Shown in pieces: positions 1 to 13,883 of a stretch of DNA of 64,000 nt (positions are counted from its first letter, which is position 1; every line of letters starts with the position of its first letter). A program made the translations under genes and the position numbers. The notes under the pieces are model-generated. The model did no database searches and had not been told where the DNA came from. It worked only from the letters and a program-made list of their open reading frames with translations. Source of the DNA: Diprion similis (lineage: Eukaryota; Arthropoda; Insecta; Hymenoptera; Diprionidae). The stretch spans positions 10,973,501-11,037,500 of the forward strand of contig NC_060110.1 of assembly GCF_021155765.1 (NCBI RefSeq), read 5' to 3'.

Positions 1-3000
1 TTTTTCTTTTTGCACAATTTTCCATTATTATGGTTAATTTTTTTTTTCTTCGTTATGTAATATTGAAATAACACGGATCGATTCACTTAGTTTTTGTAAA
101 TATTCGCGATCTGTGATTACACGCGAAAAACTCATCAGTAGGAAATTGATTAGCAATCTTCCGCGTAAATCATTGAATATATGATATTTATTTCATACTT
201 ATAATTCTTTTTGATTGACAGTAAAGAATTGAGATTTGGATCATTCCGTTCTTTTTTTACACGCGTGATTTAGTGATACGTATGTCAGTTATTATAGTTT
301 TCCCTTCTTTTTTTTTTCTCTTCTTTCTTTTTGGCAAGTATCGATCGATCTGTAATCTTTCATAGATGATTAAAAGATACGTCATAGTATAAGGTTAAAT
401 GTGTTTTTGTTACGTAAGGTTAAGATTATTAATCTGGAGTCGAACAACCGCGAGGCAAGATCGAAGTAATCTTTTGAAGACGAACGTGTATTAGAAGAGG
501 CCGCGATAATAGAAATATTTGCGATAATCTCACCCGTCGATTCGACTGTAAATTATTTCAATACAATCACTCGTCCCGATTTTAATCATGAAAAAATCAG
601 TCGTTATCCATATATTTAAATTAGATTGTGTAAAAAAAATCGATTATTTTTTTTTTTCTTCAAAATTCAAATCAAAAATATTATGCCAAATGAGGGGAAA
701 AAAACGCTGCTAACGTTTGAGCTCTTAATGTTAATATCAATTAAGAGATTCATTATCGCGATTTTCTATATCCCACTTAAGTAACATGGAATTCTTTTTT
801 TCTTTTTTTTTCTATTTTGGGAATTTTAAAACTCGTCGGGATATTTCCATAATTTTTTCAGAACACAGCAGTAATAACGGAGTGAAATTTCACATAATTC
901 TGGGAGAAGCTACGTGTGTCATCATGATTCAAGACTCTATATAGTAAGAATTTTTTACAGTACGTATCCAGCAAATACTAAAGACTAAAGATACTTGCCC
1001 GTTATTTTGCTCAACGTTTTAATTGAAGAAGAATACCTAAATAATTCAAAATTAGTCGCGTGACCTTCCAGCCGAATATAGACGAATGGCTCGTGAATAA
1101 ATAAAAAGGTATAACTAACCTGAGATAACAAAATTATACACGAGGTCTAAATACGTAGAAAAATACTAGAAAAATAGATAATCATTCATTCATTATTGTT
1201 TGTCATGCAGGATAGAGGTGCGCTATTTATATCACTATGGAACGGACTTTGCATGCTATCCATAGAACGCAGCCTATCTATATATATGTATATACATACG
1301 AAGCGACGCAGAATTAATTAAGAAGGTTATAATCATTATAATAGACGGATGCCCGCAGTATTGTCTAAATATTTGAACAAATTTTAAAATCGAGGCGAGA
1401 AGAGAAGAACAAACATTTCGCGTCAATAACGATGATAATAGTAATAGTAATAATAACAACAACAAACACAGGTAAAAAAAAAACAAAAGAAAAAAAAAGA
1501 AGATTTTATTTCTACTTTCTATTTAAATGATTAAATTTTCATTCTATACATCGAATAATAACGAAAATCTTCATTTATTACTTATAAAGTTTGTTTGTAT
1601 CTTCTTTACGTTGATGAAAATAAGTAATGAAGTTTTTGGTTGATAGTTACAAGTAGCAAGTAGCAGTGTGTTGGAATAAAAAGGAAACTTTACCTAATAA
1701 AAAAATTTTTACTCTCATTAGTTACATGGAAGAAAAAAAAGTTTGACATCCAGAACCGAGAACCCCCCGGAATACCTTTTGACCGATGTAATTTTAATGA
1801 TAATAATAAAAAATGTATGTATACATATAATTATAACAGAAAGAGAATGTTTTATGACTTACTCATTACAACATTTACTATTACCGCGTGAGTACAGATG
1901 TGAGGAGAACCTGAACCATAAAATATCGCCAAGTCGTCTTTATATATACCTTCATGTATTGAACAAAGTAAAATCTAAATGACAAAAAATTAAGAAATTG
2001 TTTCGATCGCGAATTGCCTATTAAAATTCAGTTCAATCCTTGCGACCATCGAGCCTTGCACGCAATAATTTGAGTATGAAAATACATGTCGCGGTTCTGT
2101 AAATTAGCGACACAGTTTTATTTTTTATTTTTATTTTATTTTTATTTTTTTTTTTCACTTTATTATACGTAGAGAATAACTTCAGTGGCAAAATATTTTT
2201 CTGTTACATTTATTTTAACGAATATGGAGCTTCGCTATGCATCAGTATGACCTTGATTTCCCTTCCGTCATCAAGATGAAATTACAAGTGTCTTTACAAT
2301 ATGTAATATGCCCGTATAGTAGTTTCAGTTCGTAGGTAGGCGTACGTACGAGAAGTGTATGCATGCATGGCTTCTTGAGTAACATCGGTGCACGAGTTTG
2401 GCATTAGAATCGTATAAACTTCTAATCGATTGCCAAATAGTGACAGGTGTGTGCACATGTATGCATGCATATTACACACGGCACTTACGTTACATATGTA
2501 AGAAAATGAGGCGTAGTACGAGTTTGTCGTGATATGACACGATATGCGGATAAAGCGCGTGTTTACTTATAATTACAAGTAAAAGTATGTCAGAAAAGTA
2601 AAAAGTGAATGGACGTGAAATTTTTTAAAAATTTGTTAACTCCCCGGGAGCTCGGCAAGATCAAGTAAAGAATAGAAGAAAAAAGCTGCAAAAAGAAACG
2701 ACGAAAAGAAACAAAAAAAAGAGGGAGAAGCGTAAAAATTCAAAAGAACGCTCAGGTAATTCGATTAAATGTTATACGCGTAAGAAATCTCTCACATTCT
2801 GATGCGATGATGAGAAAACTGATCTTGAATCCTATATCCGTCCATTCATTACCACCGGTTTGAAACAACTGACGTATAATACGTATAAATTATATAAAGT
2901 TCAAATATGTATGAACTCGTATAATACCTTGATCAGAAGTTATCTGACAAGTACACAAAACAGTACAGCTGTGTGTACAAGGTGCGAATGATGAGACTGG

Positions 3001-3984
3001 ATTTATTGAAAGGGTGTTGCGCGATTGTATGTACTATGCATGCAGTGTTGTCGTGCAGTTTGTTTGAAAATAAGAACTTGCGATATATGTATGGTGAGAT
3101 AAATACGGGAACGTTGTTCTTCAGAAATAGGAAAGTCATAGATGCGTATACACTTGGTGAAAAAAACATATTTTTCGAATTTAACGATAAACAGGCGATA
3201 GCGTATTATTACTGGTAACACCTATAATCTATTGTATGAATAGCCTGTCGAACGATTAATAGACGATATGTACGATACAATGCCGGATCTAAGAAGCTGT
3301 CTGCCTGCGAACTTTAGCAGCGCAGAAATAAACTGATGTGGAGAAAAATTAGTCCGGAAAAAATGATAAAAGTGAAATGGAATGTTGCGTATATTGCATA
3401 CAGACTCACACAAGTATAGCGAATAGTACGTGGCGGGACAAACGATGATAACAAGTCGCCGTCAGTTCGTATTTGAATCTGCAGGACGATTAGGTACAGG
3501 ATGTATGATGCGTGTGTAATGTAGACATGTAAAAAGCTGCCGAAGGACGTTATCTGCCATTTAATTAAGGAAGGACGCGTTGACTGGCCAAATATTGATA
3601 CTTTTTACTAATTTTCTTTCCTATATACTCGATTTATAGGTATAGCTTGAGTATTTATAGAATTATTCTAAGAGTCTTAAGCTACCTAAGATCTTTGTAA
3701 AAATCTAGAAAATAGAGGTAATCCTGGAATTTTATAAACAAACGCATGAATGTTGATGCTTCGTTTTAAATATATTCTTTGTTTTATAGTATTATATACA
3801 GTCGATTAGACATACTGTACTTTTTTCTTTCTTTTTCCTTTTTATCATAAACAATATCGGTGCGATATATCGTAAAATTAAGTATTAAACCATGCCAACG
3901 TGGTGAAAAAATAAAAACTAAAGGAAAAACGTGTCAAGAGTGAATTTTTAGAAAACAGTCATCTGAATAAAAGAACGCGTTTTA

Positions 3985-4052
3985 GAGTGAAATCGAACGA
4001 ATCACTTGATTTTTGACAATTCCTAAGCGATTAGAAACGAAGCATCGACGAT
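3985..4052 (+). repeat. Dispersed repeat, copy 1
   Basis: A stretch of about 68 bases that starts with TTAGAGTGAAATCGAACG and ends with AAACGAAGCATCGA. The same start and end, with a diverged middle, occur at about 8316-8390 in the same orientation. It is probably a fragment of an old interspersed element; the family is not identified. Confidence 0.6.
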
Positions 4053-5512
4053 TCATCCATTTTTTTTTTCCTTTTTTTTATTAATATTATTTAAACAGAA
4101 ATCTTTCTCACAATACAAGAATATGAAAAATTTCACGAATACTTGAAAAAAAAAACGACTGAAAACGATCGATTTTTGGCCAGCTGAAACTTTCGTAAAC
4201 AACGACGACAAAACGATTAATGTTATCTGACGATAAGTCGGGTCTGTATGGGATTGTTTGTATACTTGAAATGAGAGCAGGTGGAAAAACGATACCGGAT
4301 CTGTTTAGAAACGTAAAAAGAAAACAAGACACAAGTGCAATGGAGAAGGTGAGATGCACATTCGATGAGTAAATTTTCGTCACGTGCGACGTAATGATTG
4401 CGGCGTCGCACGTGCTTAGAGTTTCGTGTTTCCGATTGGGAATTATCGTCAACGACAGTCCACTTCCGCTACAGATATATATATATATAAAATATATATG
4501 TATACACACATGACATTCTTTACATACAGTATATTATAATGAATGCCGAGTAATGAAAACAGAGCGTTTAATTACGTAACTAATTAACCATTCGGCAATT
4601 TTTTTTTCGCATTCAATTATTAGAAAACTCGAAGCGTTTCTCCGACTCTGCAACAAGGTTGAAATTTTTTATGGTAATGGAAACTATAACAATTTCAATT
4701 AGCAAACCTCGTTATTGTATCGCAATTTTAGAATTTTGATAATGAATTTTGCGCTAAGTTTTATATATATATAGGCATAATACACGATTAACAAGCTGGT
4801 ATTTTATAAATTTCAACTCTTTCTGCAATGCTTGAAGGCCAAGTTATTGTTATTATGAAGTGCGTCGCAGTTCCTTTCTTTTTCTCTCTCTCTTAGTTAT
4901 ATATTCTTCTTTCGCTTATCGCCAGAGTTTCTGTAAACGGGGTATGACAACAAGCTGTACGCAGTGAATGATGTGTGCAGTAAACCACCACACAACGTAA
5001 AAAGATAAAACAAGCTCAACTCGATTTGCATATAAGGCATAAATTTCTGTATTCGCGTAGTTTGTTTTCCAATTTCAAAATGAACGCGCATAAGGTATTT
5101 TAGGTATGTATTGTGTATGTCTATTGTTGCAATCTGTGTACAGGGGACAATAACATAATATATAATGTGTTGAAAGAGAGAAAGATAGAGAAGTATCAAC
5201 AAGAATATGTATTTTTTCACTGCAAAAACCAAATATTCCCACATTTTCGTACATACACAAAAATATCTCAATCTATAATAATTATAATATATAATTACAA
5301 CGTTATAGACCGAGTCACTATAGAATTACTTTCTAGGAAAGTATTTTTCCCCTTCCATTTATTCTATGTGGATTCAACTATTATTAGAAATTGTCCGAAT
5401 GTCACAAGTTTTCGGAATTTTAGTTAATTACGATAATACCGACCTTAGAAAGTTTTCCGAATACTTTAGAACTGATTCAAATTTAAACAGCTCCATGCTT
5501 ACCAGACAGCAT

Positions 5513-5559
5513 TTATTTATATATATATATATTTATATATATATATATATATATATATG
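5513..5559. repeat. (TA)n microsatellite
   Basis: Nearly uninterrupted TA dinucleotides, broken once by TTTA. Confidence 0.95.
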
Positions 5560-5908
5560 GCACGAAATTTCACGAGTCGAGTGTACAATAATTTTGAACA
5601 AATATTGAAACTCAAGCCTATACATATAGCTTCCAGTTATTACACAGCTAGAAGCGATATGCGCACAAGAGATATATACGTGTGCAAATAAATCGGTACA
5701 ACCGTGTCAGTGAGATGATGTTGTCCTACATGATATATGTCATCCAAGTGGTGAGAAAAATAAACATAAAAACCAAGATGCAAGAAAAATATTAGCGCCA
5801 ACTTTTCCATGGATCTGTGCAGTTTTACCGTCAAATATTGTCCACCCCACAAGAAGAAACGATGCGAGGGAAAATTGCGTAGTCGAGAAGCAGCTGCAGA
5901 GTGAATAG

Positions 5909-5951
5909 CGTGTGTGTGTGTGTGTGTGTGTGAATGTGTGTATGTGTGTGC
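5909..5951. repeat. (GT)n microsatellite
   Basis: GT dinucleotide tract with a few interruptions. On the minus strand it reads through as a His-Thr repeat in a spurious open frame. Confidence 0.95.
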
Positions 5952-6312
5952 CTATAAAGAGGGGTAGAGTAGCTCGAAGCATCTGTTGGGGGCATCGAGA
6001 GTGTGTAATTTGAAAAAAGAAAAACCGTTAGCCGCGAATTTTGCGATATTGCGAATCGTTCGAATAGTTGATCGCGCACCTGAAAACCTCGACTTTCACC
6101 TAAATAAGTGAAAAAAAATTCTTAAAGATTCACTAAATCTAAATAACCGAAGCACCAGTCTCGCATAGCCGTTTATTTGTTCAAGGGCGATCGAAGCAGC
6201 TGCCATTCGAGCCTAGCAGAGGGAATAATATAATCTTGAGAGATTTGCAAATCGGTGTATATTTATAAAAAGATTAGGCGATGATCATGAGGATCAAAAA
6301 TAAAGAACGAAT

Positions 6313-6338
6313 GGGGGGAGGGGGGGGGGGGGGGGTGG
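6313..6338. repeat. Poly-G tract
   Basis: Six G, one A, sixteen G, one T and two more G. It could form a G-quadruplex on the plus strand and is a likely place for assembly length errors. Confidence 0.95.
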
Positions 6339-6566
6339 AATCGGAAGTGTGACGCAGCGTTTCAAGTCCGTTATTATAATCACGAATTCACGAGGCTGAA
6401 GTTAGTAACGTTAACGTATCAAAACGTCGATACAAAAATTCCTATTTTATATCTTTAGGATAAAAACAAAGGAGTTAAATTTACAAAATCTACGTTTCTC
6501 GATGTTTTATTAACGGTTTTACTAAATTACAGACAATCCTAAAGTTGCAAAATAACGACTTTCTCC

Positions 6567-6588
6567 ATATATATATATATATATATAC
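6567..6588. repeat. (AT)n microsatellite
   Basis: Perfect AT dinucleotide tract of about 22 bases. Confidence 0.95.
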
Positions 6589-7199
6589 AACATTACAATA
6601 GCTAATCGTAATAACAATTGCAGGTCGGTTCCGAAACGCTACTACGACTTGAATGTAGGAACGGATGCCAGCTTCCGCGGAGGTCTGCACCTCTTTTCTT
6701 CCTTACGCGGTCGAAGACAATATAATATTAATAACAACAATAATAATTCCCACTAATTTAAAGGTAAATCTATTTTTAAAAAACGAGACACGATGTTCGA
6801 GTTGCGTAATAATTGCCCGAGGCGTGTTTGAGCGTAAATATTGTCAAGAAAAGACGCGCGGAGTGCGACGACGCGAAGTTGGATGATATACGCAGGGTGT
6901 TTATTGGCGTGTATGTATACACATGCAGACCTACCAACCTGAGAGCACTAGAAATCGTTGAGATCGAGTTGCGAAGAGAAAGGAGGGAAGAGACGTGGAA
7001 AATAAAAAATGTTGTTCAACTGCAAACACAGTGTTACGTAATAATAGTATCAAAGATACAACCAAGCTCCGTCGTCGCACACCTTTATAATAATTGTTCG
7101 CGTTGTTTTCAAATCTAATTTCTATTCTCATAAATTATTCTGGTTTCTCGATCTTGAAATCATGCGAGGATTAATCATAAATCAAAGGATAAACCTTAC

Positions 7200-7254
7200 C
7201 TTTGGCTCTGCGCGCCAGCTGGGATAAATTCTGCCTCAAAACCTTAAGCCACAT
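7200..7254 (-). CDS. Candidate first coding exon of an unidentified minus-strand gene
   Basis: On the minus strand an ATG at 7254-7252 in a good context (AAACATG) opens 18 codons, MWLKVLRQNLSQLARRAK, ending in a phase-1 donor, AAAG followed by gtaagg, at 7200/7199. A TATA-like box lies 57-66 bases upstream of the ATG and suits a short leader. The donor has the same phase as that of the exon at 15187-15262, so the two could be alternative first exons joined to the same downstream exon, which must lie further left. The peptide is too short to identify. A chance ATG plus donor cannot be excluded. Confidence 0.4.
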
Positions 7255-7310
7255 GTTTCTCCGCCGGTTTTTAAACAGTTTGATCACTTCCGTCAACTTT
7301 ATTTTATATA

Positions 7311-7320
7311 CAGTATATAT
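7311..7320 (-). promoter_or_regulatory. TATA-like box upstream of the 7254 start
   Basis: Reads TATATAAAAT on the minus strand, 57-66 bases before the candidate ATG at 7254. A start site about 30 bases downstream would give a leader of roughly 30 nt. AT-rich surroundings make chance matches common. Confidence 0.35.
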
Positions 7321-8315
7321 ATTATCACCGTGACACTATTATAACGCAGCACGTGCAGAGTTATTTTTCAATATTCGAAAAGACTAATATTCTCCGACGA
7401 CGATCGAGTTATAATAATATATTTTTGATTGTTCTAAATTGATGTTCGTCAATGAAATAAAACTTGTTTCGGAGAGATAATGCCAAGATGTAAAGGGTGT
7501 GTGTTTGTATATATATATATACAACACACACAGGCATATACATATATATTATATCACGCGCGAGGCGATGACGATTTATAAATTGTCGAGAAAGTTTAGT
7601 GTGACAAATAAAACAGCAATTTATGCACCAGCAGCACCGGCAGCACGAGTTGTTAAAAGTACATATATCGTCAATCGGAGGAGTGATGATGCATAAAGAA
7701 GTACGTATGTAGGTATTTATCGCGAAGCGGATCGATGCACACGCTGTGACTGCGCTCTTGCGACTGAGGAACGAGCTTGAAGCTTCTGTAGTCGGGCAGC
7801 TCAGGCAGCGACGATCCGGCGAACCGGCAAATGAAATCGGCAGTGGGCAGAGCTGCGTAAACAACTCGGGTTATACGGGGACAGCATCACGTAGCGCAGC
7901 GCAAGCCGAACTCCAGAGTTATCGGGCATTTGCTATCGTCGATTTATTCGCTTCTGTCGACTTCCGAGGCCAGAAGTCCGTTTAAAAGAATCATTTTCAC
8001 ACGAGATGGTTGTAAATAAAAATTGTCGTTGGATAGAAATAATGGATCTGAAATTATAGACGAAAGATTAGATATCGGTGCTTGGGAATCGAGGTTTTTT
8101 TTTTTTTTTTTTTCATCAATTAATATCAACAAATGGCATTATTTAATCGAGTAATAATGAATGAAAAAAATCTGTATATTTTGGGTGTCGTGGTCCATTA
8201 AATTTCGGACATTGCTAAGGATGCGAAGTAACGATTTTTCTTAAACATGCATGCTGCATCGTTGAAGTAACTTAACGTTATTGTAACTTAATCCTCATTT
8301 TCCGAGTAAACTGAG

Positions 8316-8390
8316 ACGTCGTAGAGTGAAATCGAACGGATGTACTGGATTTTGTAACAATTTTGAAACGATTCTAAACGAAGCATCGAT
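8316..8390 (+). repeat. Dispersed repeat, copy 2
   Basis: Begins TAGAGTGAAATCGAACGG and ends AAACGAAGCATCGA, matching the copy at 3985-4052 in the same orientation; the middle is diverged and a few bases longer. Confidence 0.6.
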
Positions 8391-9275
8391 ATATATAACT
8401 TTCTGTTTACAAATCCAGCATCTACCCGATATCTGTATTTTTCAAAAGATATTCGCAAATATTCGACGTAGGACTATCTCGTGGTGAAGTTGATAAAAAC
8501 AGTATCGACCTTTGGCTGTTGAACCTTCTTTTGGCTACTGTGCTCTGCTTTGAGCAAGCTTTGAGCTGGAAGTCCTTCGAGTGTAACAGCTATAAACAAT
8601 GATGGGTATAGTGGGTTTATTTGCGTGGTTAACTCGACTCGTATACTGTACGCGGGTAAACATATCGCGTCGTAGTTTCTCGTCAGATTTATTCTGATTC
8701 CACGAAAGAGCGCCAACGAAGTGCGCTCTTTCTCTCTTTTAACGATCTCGGCGTGTAGGTGATATTGTTTAATTGTTCCCCGGTTAATTGCTGGGAGAGA
8801 ACGGAACGCAGCTGGAGATGAGTTGAGCGAAAAACAGGGGAAAAACAAAGGGTGTATCTAAGAACTAGACGAAACGTCAACGGGATATCGCGGATGGACG
8901 GAGCTTGCGCTGCTTTTTACTCGACTTTTCACTTCAGCTGCCTGCAGTTCCCTTTTGCACCGATCGAGCATCCGGCTCGAACGATGGATCAAATCCGACT
9001 GTGGTTTTCGGGAGATCGTTATAGTATCGAGGTTGAGAAATAAAAACGCGACGGGCAATTCTTTTGCACGCAGGCGTATACACACATCAGTCAAATTATC
9101 AACGATTTTCTTGGAGCACGTTGAAGAGACGATTATAAATTGTTGTCAGAAACCGAGGAAGACGACCTAAATCCAGTTGATTTGTTGTTGCAAGATTCGC
9201 GTGGGTGGCGAAAATCCTTAAAAAATAATGGAATCGCTTTCTCTGCGGGAATATCCGTGGCGTCGCATGTATACG

Positions 9276-9278
<3 letters not shown>

Positions 9279-9306
<28 letters not shown>
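9279..9306. repeat. (AT)n microsatellite
   Basis: Perfect AT dinucleotide tract of about 28 bases. Confidence 0.95.
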
Positions 9307-9309
<3 letters not shown>

Positions 9310-10855
9310 TCGAATCGTACGGGGAAGAACGAGCGGCATCGCCACATTGCCTTCTAGTACTTCCTGCAGTATTTCCCAGTTTCTTAAAAAAACTTTTGCA
9401 AAACCATTCGGCGGTACAAGCGGGCGTGTATTACCGGCTGATTCACAGTATTGCAGAGTTCGACGACGCAAAACTGGTTTTAACTACCTATATTCTTGCA
9501 GCCACGTATCTTATCTTGGAATTTAATTTATTCATCGGAATGTCCGTTCGTCTTTTTTCGCAGTACCATACATATACATAAATATATATATTTTTTTGTG
9601 CGTGTATACCTACGTATACTTATAATAGGAAAACGATATACGCAGATGCTAATTTTTCGAGACAAGAATAAGTATCGGTTATTCGAATTCGTCTATACGT
9701 CGTTAAAGATCGGCCTTTTCCTAAATGACAGTCATCAGAAATTTTGGCCTGTGATCACCGGGAGAACTGCAGACGTAGCGATAAATTTTTTGCTGCAAAT
9801 TCCAGAAACGGAAGTGATGTTGGGCTTTATCATGTCGTCTGCGGAAGGGTAACTGAAAATTCAGTATTCAATTGACCCAAACTTTTCATATACATTCGAA
9901 TGTTATTGATATCAATCGCATACTGTTTCATTTATTTGTAGAATTTAACTTGCTTTATCAAACAATTCTGAAGTGAAAGACTTTCTCCTGCCGCATCTAA
10001 TTTCCTAATAATATTTGTCAATAGAAAGAAAATTCACGGATGATCGTAAGCAATAATTTATCAAACTTTGGGATCGGTGTAACAGCGAAATACTACATTA
10101 TAATAGTCAAGTCGTCATTAAATAGAAAACGTTATCTTATTTTCCGTTTCTTAATCAAATTTCCTGCCGCGTCACTCGAGACTTTCATGACTTTCCATTG
10201 TCTTCCAGACATACGATAGCCCTGAAATTACGATGTTACGTACAACTCGTGACCGGAGAAAATGCGCGAAATGACGCACATGAGGATTCACGATATACGA
10301 TTGTATCGCCTGGATGCAAATGTGCAAATGGAAAAACAGATTTGCGAAATTGTAGAAAAACATGGTTCAACGAACATTTTCAACCCTTTAACAATTATTG
10401 AATGGAATTCCTGGGTGTAAATTTTTTTTTTTAGCAAATTTGCGTCTTGCGCAACTTTATGATCTGTCAGGTGAAGTGATCAATATCTAATTGTTAAAAG
10501 AATGCTCTTTCATGACCTTCGCTCCAACCGCAAGTGGACATCGAAGTGAGGAAGAGGTTCGAATCGAGGCGAAGCCTTGAAAGGAGAGATTCGAAGTATT
10601 ACGAGGTTTCGTTATGTTTGAAAGAGGAAGAAAAAAAACGTGCATAGAAATTTTGCACCGGGAAGCGAAGATCACTCTTGACCAGAATATAGGAAGCGTG
10701 GGCTCGTTAAATAGAAGGCGAACGTTAGGCACATTATTCTTTTTATTGGACCTGTGTGCACAACGCGTTTGTCATACATGCAAAAATTCGCACCAAATCA
10801 AAGTATAATGCGACACCACCGTACCGATGTCGAGGTGACTTATTCCGGGTTTGAA

Positions 10856-10886
10856 GAGATAGAGAGAGAGATGGAGAGAGAGAAGG
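10856..10886. repeat. GA-rich tract
   Basis: Interrupted GA dinucleotides. Such tracts can bind GAGA factor in insects, but no function is shown here. Confidence 0.9.
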
Positions 10887-13860
10887 AAGTGCGAGTCATT
10901 TGAGAATGGATCAAGAGTTTTGTAGCATTATAGCCGTGAGGCGAATCTCGCACAAGTATAACACAAAGATCCAACCTTCGCGTTAGAACGCAAATTGTCA
11001 AGCTAAAAATCAGACGCTGCAGGCGAACGGTACCTATAATAATTCATTCGCGATATAACATCACTGAGAAAAGTTTCATTCGATTATATTAGTTGTATAG
11101 AAAATTCTAGCAAAATGGGTATTTGTTAGATGATAAATGTTTTAATCCACAATAAAATTTGGTAAAAGTATAATTATTTCCTTACGTGATTATAGCTTTC
11201 AATACTTAACCATCTGGTTATAGCAACTTTGGTTCGCTGCGGTTTATTAGTTAAATAAGCCTTCAAAATCAATTTATTATTGCTATACCGACATCGAATT
11301 ATCGCAGAACTTACAAGAAAATATATGGTAAAAGTGAAAAAAGTTATAAAATAAAAAACCACAGTACCACGTACCACATTTTTCAGATACAGCTACAAAA
11401 CTCAATTTCATTTTGTACTAAAACAGTAATATGTTTTTCTATTGTGGCAGAAAGTTCAAATTGTTAAAAAAAAAATTTCGGTGTACACTAGGTATACAAT
11501 ATGAAAGGACTTCTCGGCGGAAAATTCACACCATTTTTTAGACCCGTCTGAAGCGCACCTGTTCCGATTCCCCACGATGCGCATCCACCACGTCCGTTTT
11601 CCCATCTCGATGTTTTTATGTACCTACATAAGAAAGAGTTCGTCTCCGCATCTCCTTCCTCACATTTTTTTTCATTTATATATTTTTTTTTCAACAACTC
11701 TAAGGGCAATGATCCAAATCGAAATTATTATACGGAATCCTTCAGTCAACGGCGATTTTCGAAATTTCAAACTTGGCGTAAACAAAACTCACCCGTATTT
11801 GTTTTGAAGGTTGGAAGAGAATTTTTTCTTCTCATGAGAGGAAGTTAATATCACCGCAGTTATTGCACTAAAATGCAATCACGCACAGTTGTAATGCTTG
11901 AAAAATATAATATATTTGAACAGAATCATATTACAACGTACGGCACAGAAAATCATTATTTTAATATGTAATATACTTGTTCAAAAACTGTGCGTTATCA
12001 CATTTCAATCATAATGATACCGTAATTATTACGGTAATCCATTTGTCGATCCAGTTAATGGTGCAGTTTTTGCTATTCTATGTTTGGTCGCGTAATACAT
12101 TTCGAATGGAATGAGGGTGACTTTTTTTTGAAATTCATTGATTGGTCGACTTATTGCAAGACTATAAGTATATATTCGCGGATTGAATTTGATGTAGACG
12201 ATTTTAATTTCACTTGGTTAGATAAGATGTTGTCTGTTGAATTATCTACTTATCAAAATTTCATTTAGAGTTTCGTATTGATTTTTGATTTGTTACAAGA
12301 TTATTAGATCGTTGACAATGAGACGGTTGAGACATGTGGTCAGTCAGATAGTTGGTGACTGTTTGAAAGATCGAATAAAGAATTTGGCAGTGTTTTGAAA
12401 AACTGGAAGCGCAAAGGGTTGATTTTAGTTTTTCGGATTGGTTAAAAAAAAATTTTATTGCAAGTACTGGGAAGACTACTAATCATTAAAAAGTTAAATA
12501 ATTATCAGAACCCTAATAGTCAAATTACTTGGTATACAAATTTTTACACGCATATTTTACAATCTTTAAAAAGTTGAAAGGTCAGCTCACAAGCGTGGTT
12601 AAAAATTCACAGCGCTTTCGTAAAAAAATCACAATCTGGTCATGAGATAAATTTTTGAATTTCGCATTACGCAACCGCATCGGTTGACCTTTGCGTTAAA
12701 TTATCGGCAAACCCTACGAGTTTCTGTTACAATTAAAGAGAAAAAAAGAAATATTAACAGCTCTGATGGGACCGCGGTGTTGTTCAACGGCTGAAGCCAG
12801 CATTGACGAGCAAAACCCAATATGTGAAAGGAATGCGAAACCATCATTCATTCGCGTCAAGTCCGATGCGCGTAACCATATGTCATTATTTCTATATCGG
12901 TCGACAAATATAGCCAAAATGGCCGAGTATAAATATGCGATACGAGGGTCGGCCGGTGGAGTTTTCATAATCGCAAAACGCCATAACATGACGGATATAT
13001 AAGTGGCTGAAACGAGATATGAATCTCTTGTTTACTCTATTAGCCGGCACGTAGGCGAAAAATTAGTTAAATTTAACTCGTTTATAAAAAAAATCTGCAG
13101 AGAACTCGAGGGCGAACTTTGACCGTTGCTCCCACAAAGCATCGCGCGTATTAACATTTCCCAGTTGCAGCATCTGCATATTGCAGGGTTTCGTGTAAAC
13201 TGTGAGAACGAATCACGTTCGTATCATACTTATTGCAATATCAAAGTGCGTCGTAAAAATCACTGTTTTTAAACCACAATTTAACGTACGTGTATCCCAC
13301 GCTTCGACGCTTATCCACGTGTCACGCAACTAATGTAACAACTATACATGGCATATATATGGAAGTCGGGTATAATAATTCTATATTTTTTCATTCCATG
13401 AGCTTAAGAGTTAACGATTATCTATTAGATATTGCCTGTGCTGTAACGTTATAATAATCACTCTCGTAAAGCGATGAAAGTAACCATAAAAAGAGCCATT
13501 CCGGGTTTAATTAAAAACGTGTGTTGCGGCGAAAATTTCGATCCCTTTTCCCTGTGGAGAGGGAGAGAATTTAAGGGGTCTGCGGTTGTTTCAATCCATT
13601 TTTCAGTCCAACGAACAAGAAGATGAAAAAAAGCAACAATAGTATATATGAACAAAGTAACGGAATTGATGAATCTCATTTCAGTTCATTGATCATCAAT
13701 AACTGACTATATAGAAATGAAGAAGAATATATATAGAGAACAGTTTTTTACCAGTGACCCGATTGTCGTAAAGTTCAGAGTTCATCAATGGTCTGTATGA
13801 CTGATTCAATTGTCGTAGAGGTTATCACATATTCAGAAAAGTAGTCTTTATCGTAAAACG

Positions 13861-13883
13861 AGAGAGAGAGAGAGAGAGAGAGA
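13861..13883. repeat. (GA)n microsatellite
   Basis: Perfect AG dinucleotide tract of about 23 bases. Confidence 0.95.

Larger units (their letters stand above)
1..7199. other. AT-rich non-coding block
   Basis: I see no convincing gene here. Open frames are short, low in complexity and often made of microsatellite translations. The block contains poly-T and poly-A tracts, AT, GT and G runs listed separately, and one copy of a dispersed repeat near 3985-4052. If the minus-strand first exons at 7200 and 15187 are real, this stretch is probably the first intron of that gene, whose common exons would lie left of the window. That placement is inference. Confidence 0.5.

Noticed and set aside
5831..6079. 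Minus-strand frames with His-Thr repeats
   Set aside because: They are translations of the GT microsatellite at 5909-5951.
8474..8848. 124-codon minus-strand frame
   Set aside because: No recognised motif, overlapped by another open frame and no splice context; length is not exceptional for a 64-kb window.
10550..10575. GGTTCGAATC resembling a tRNA B-box on the plus strand
   Set aside because: The 50 bases upstream have no A-box and the stems do not pair.
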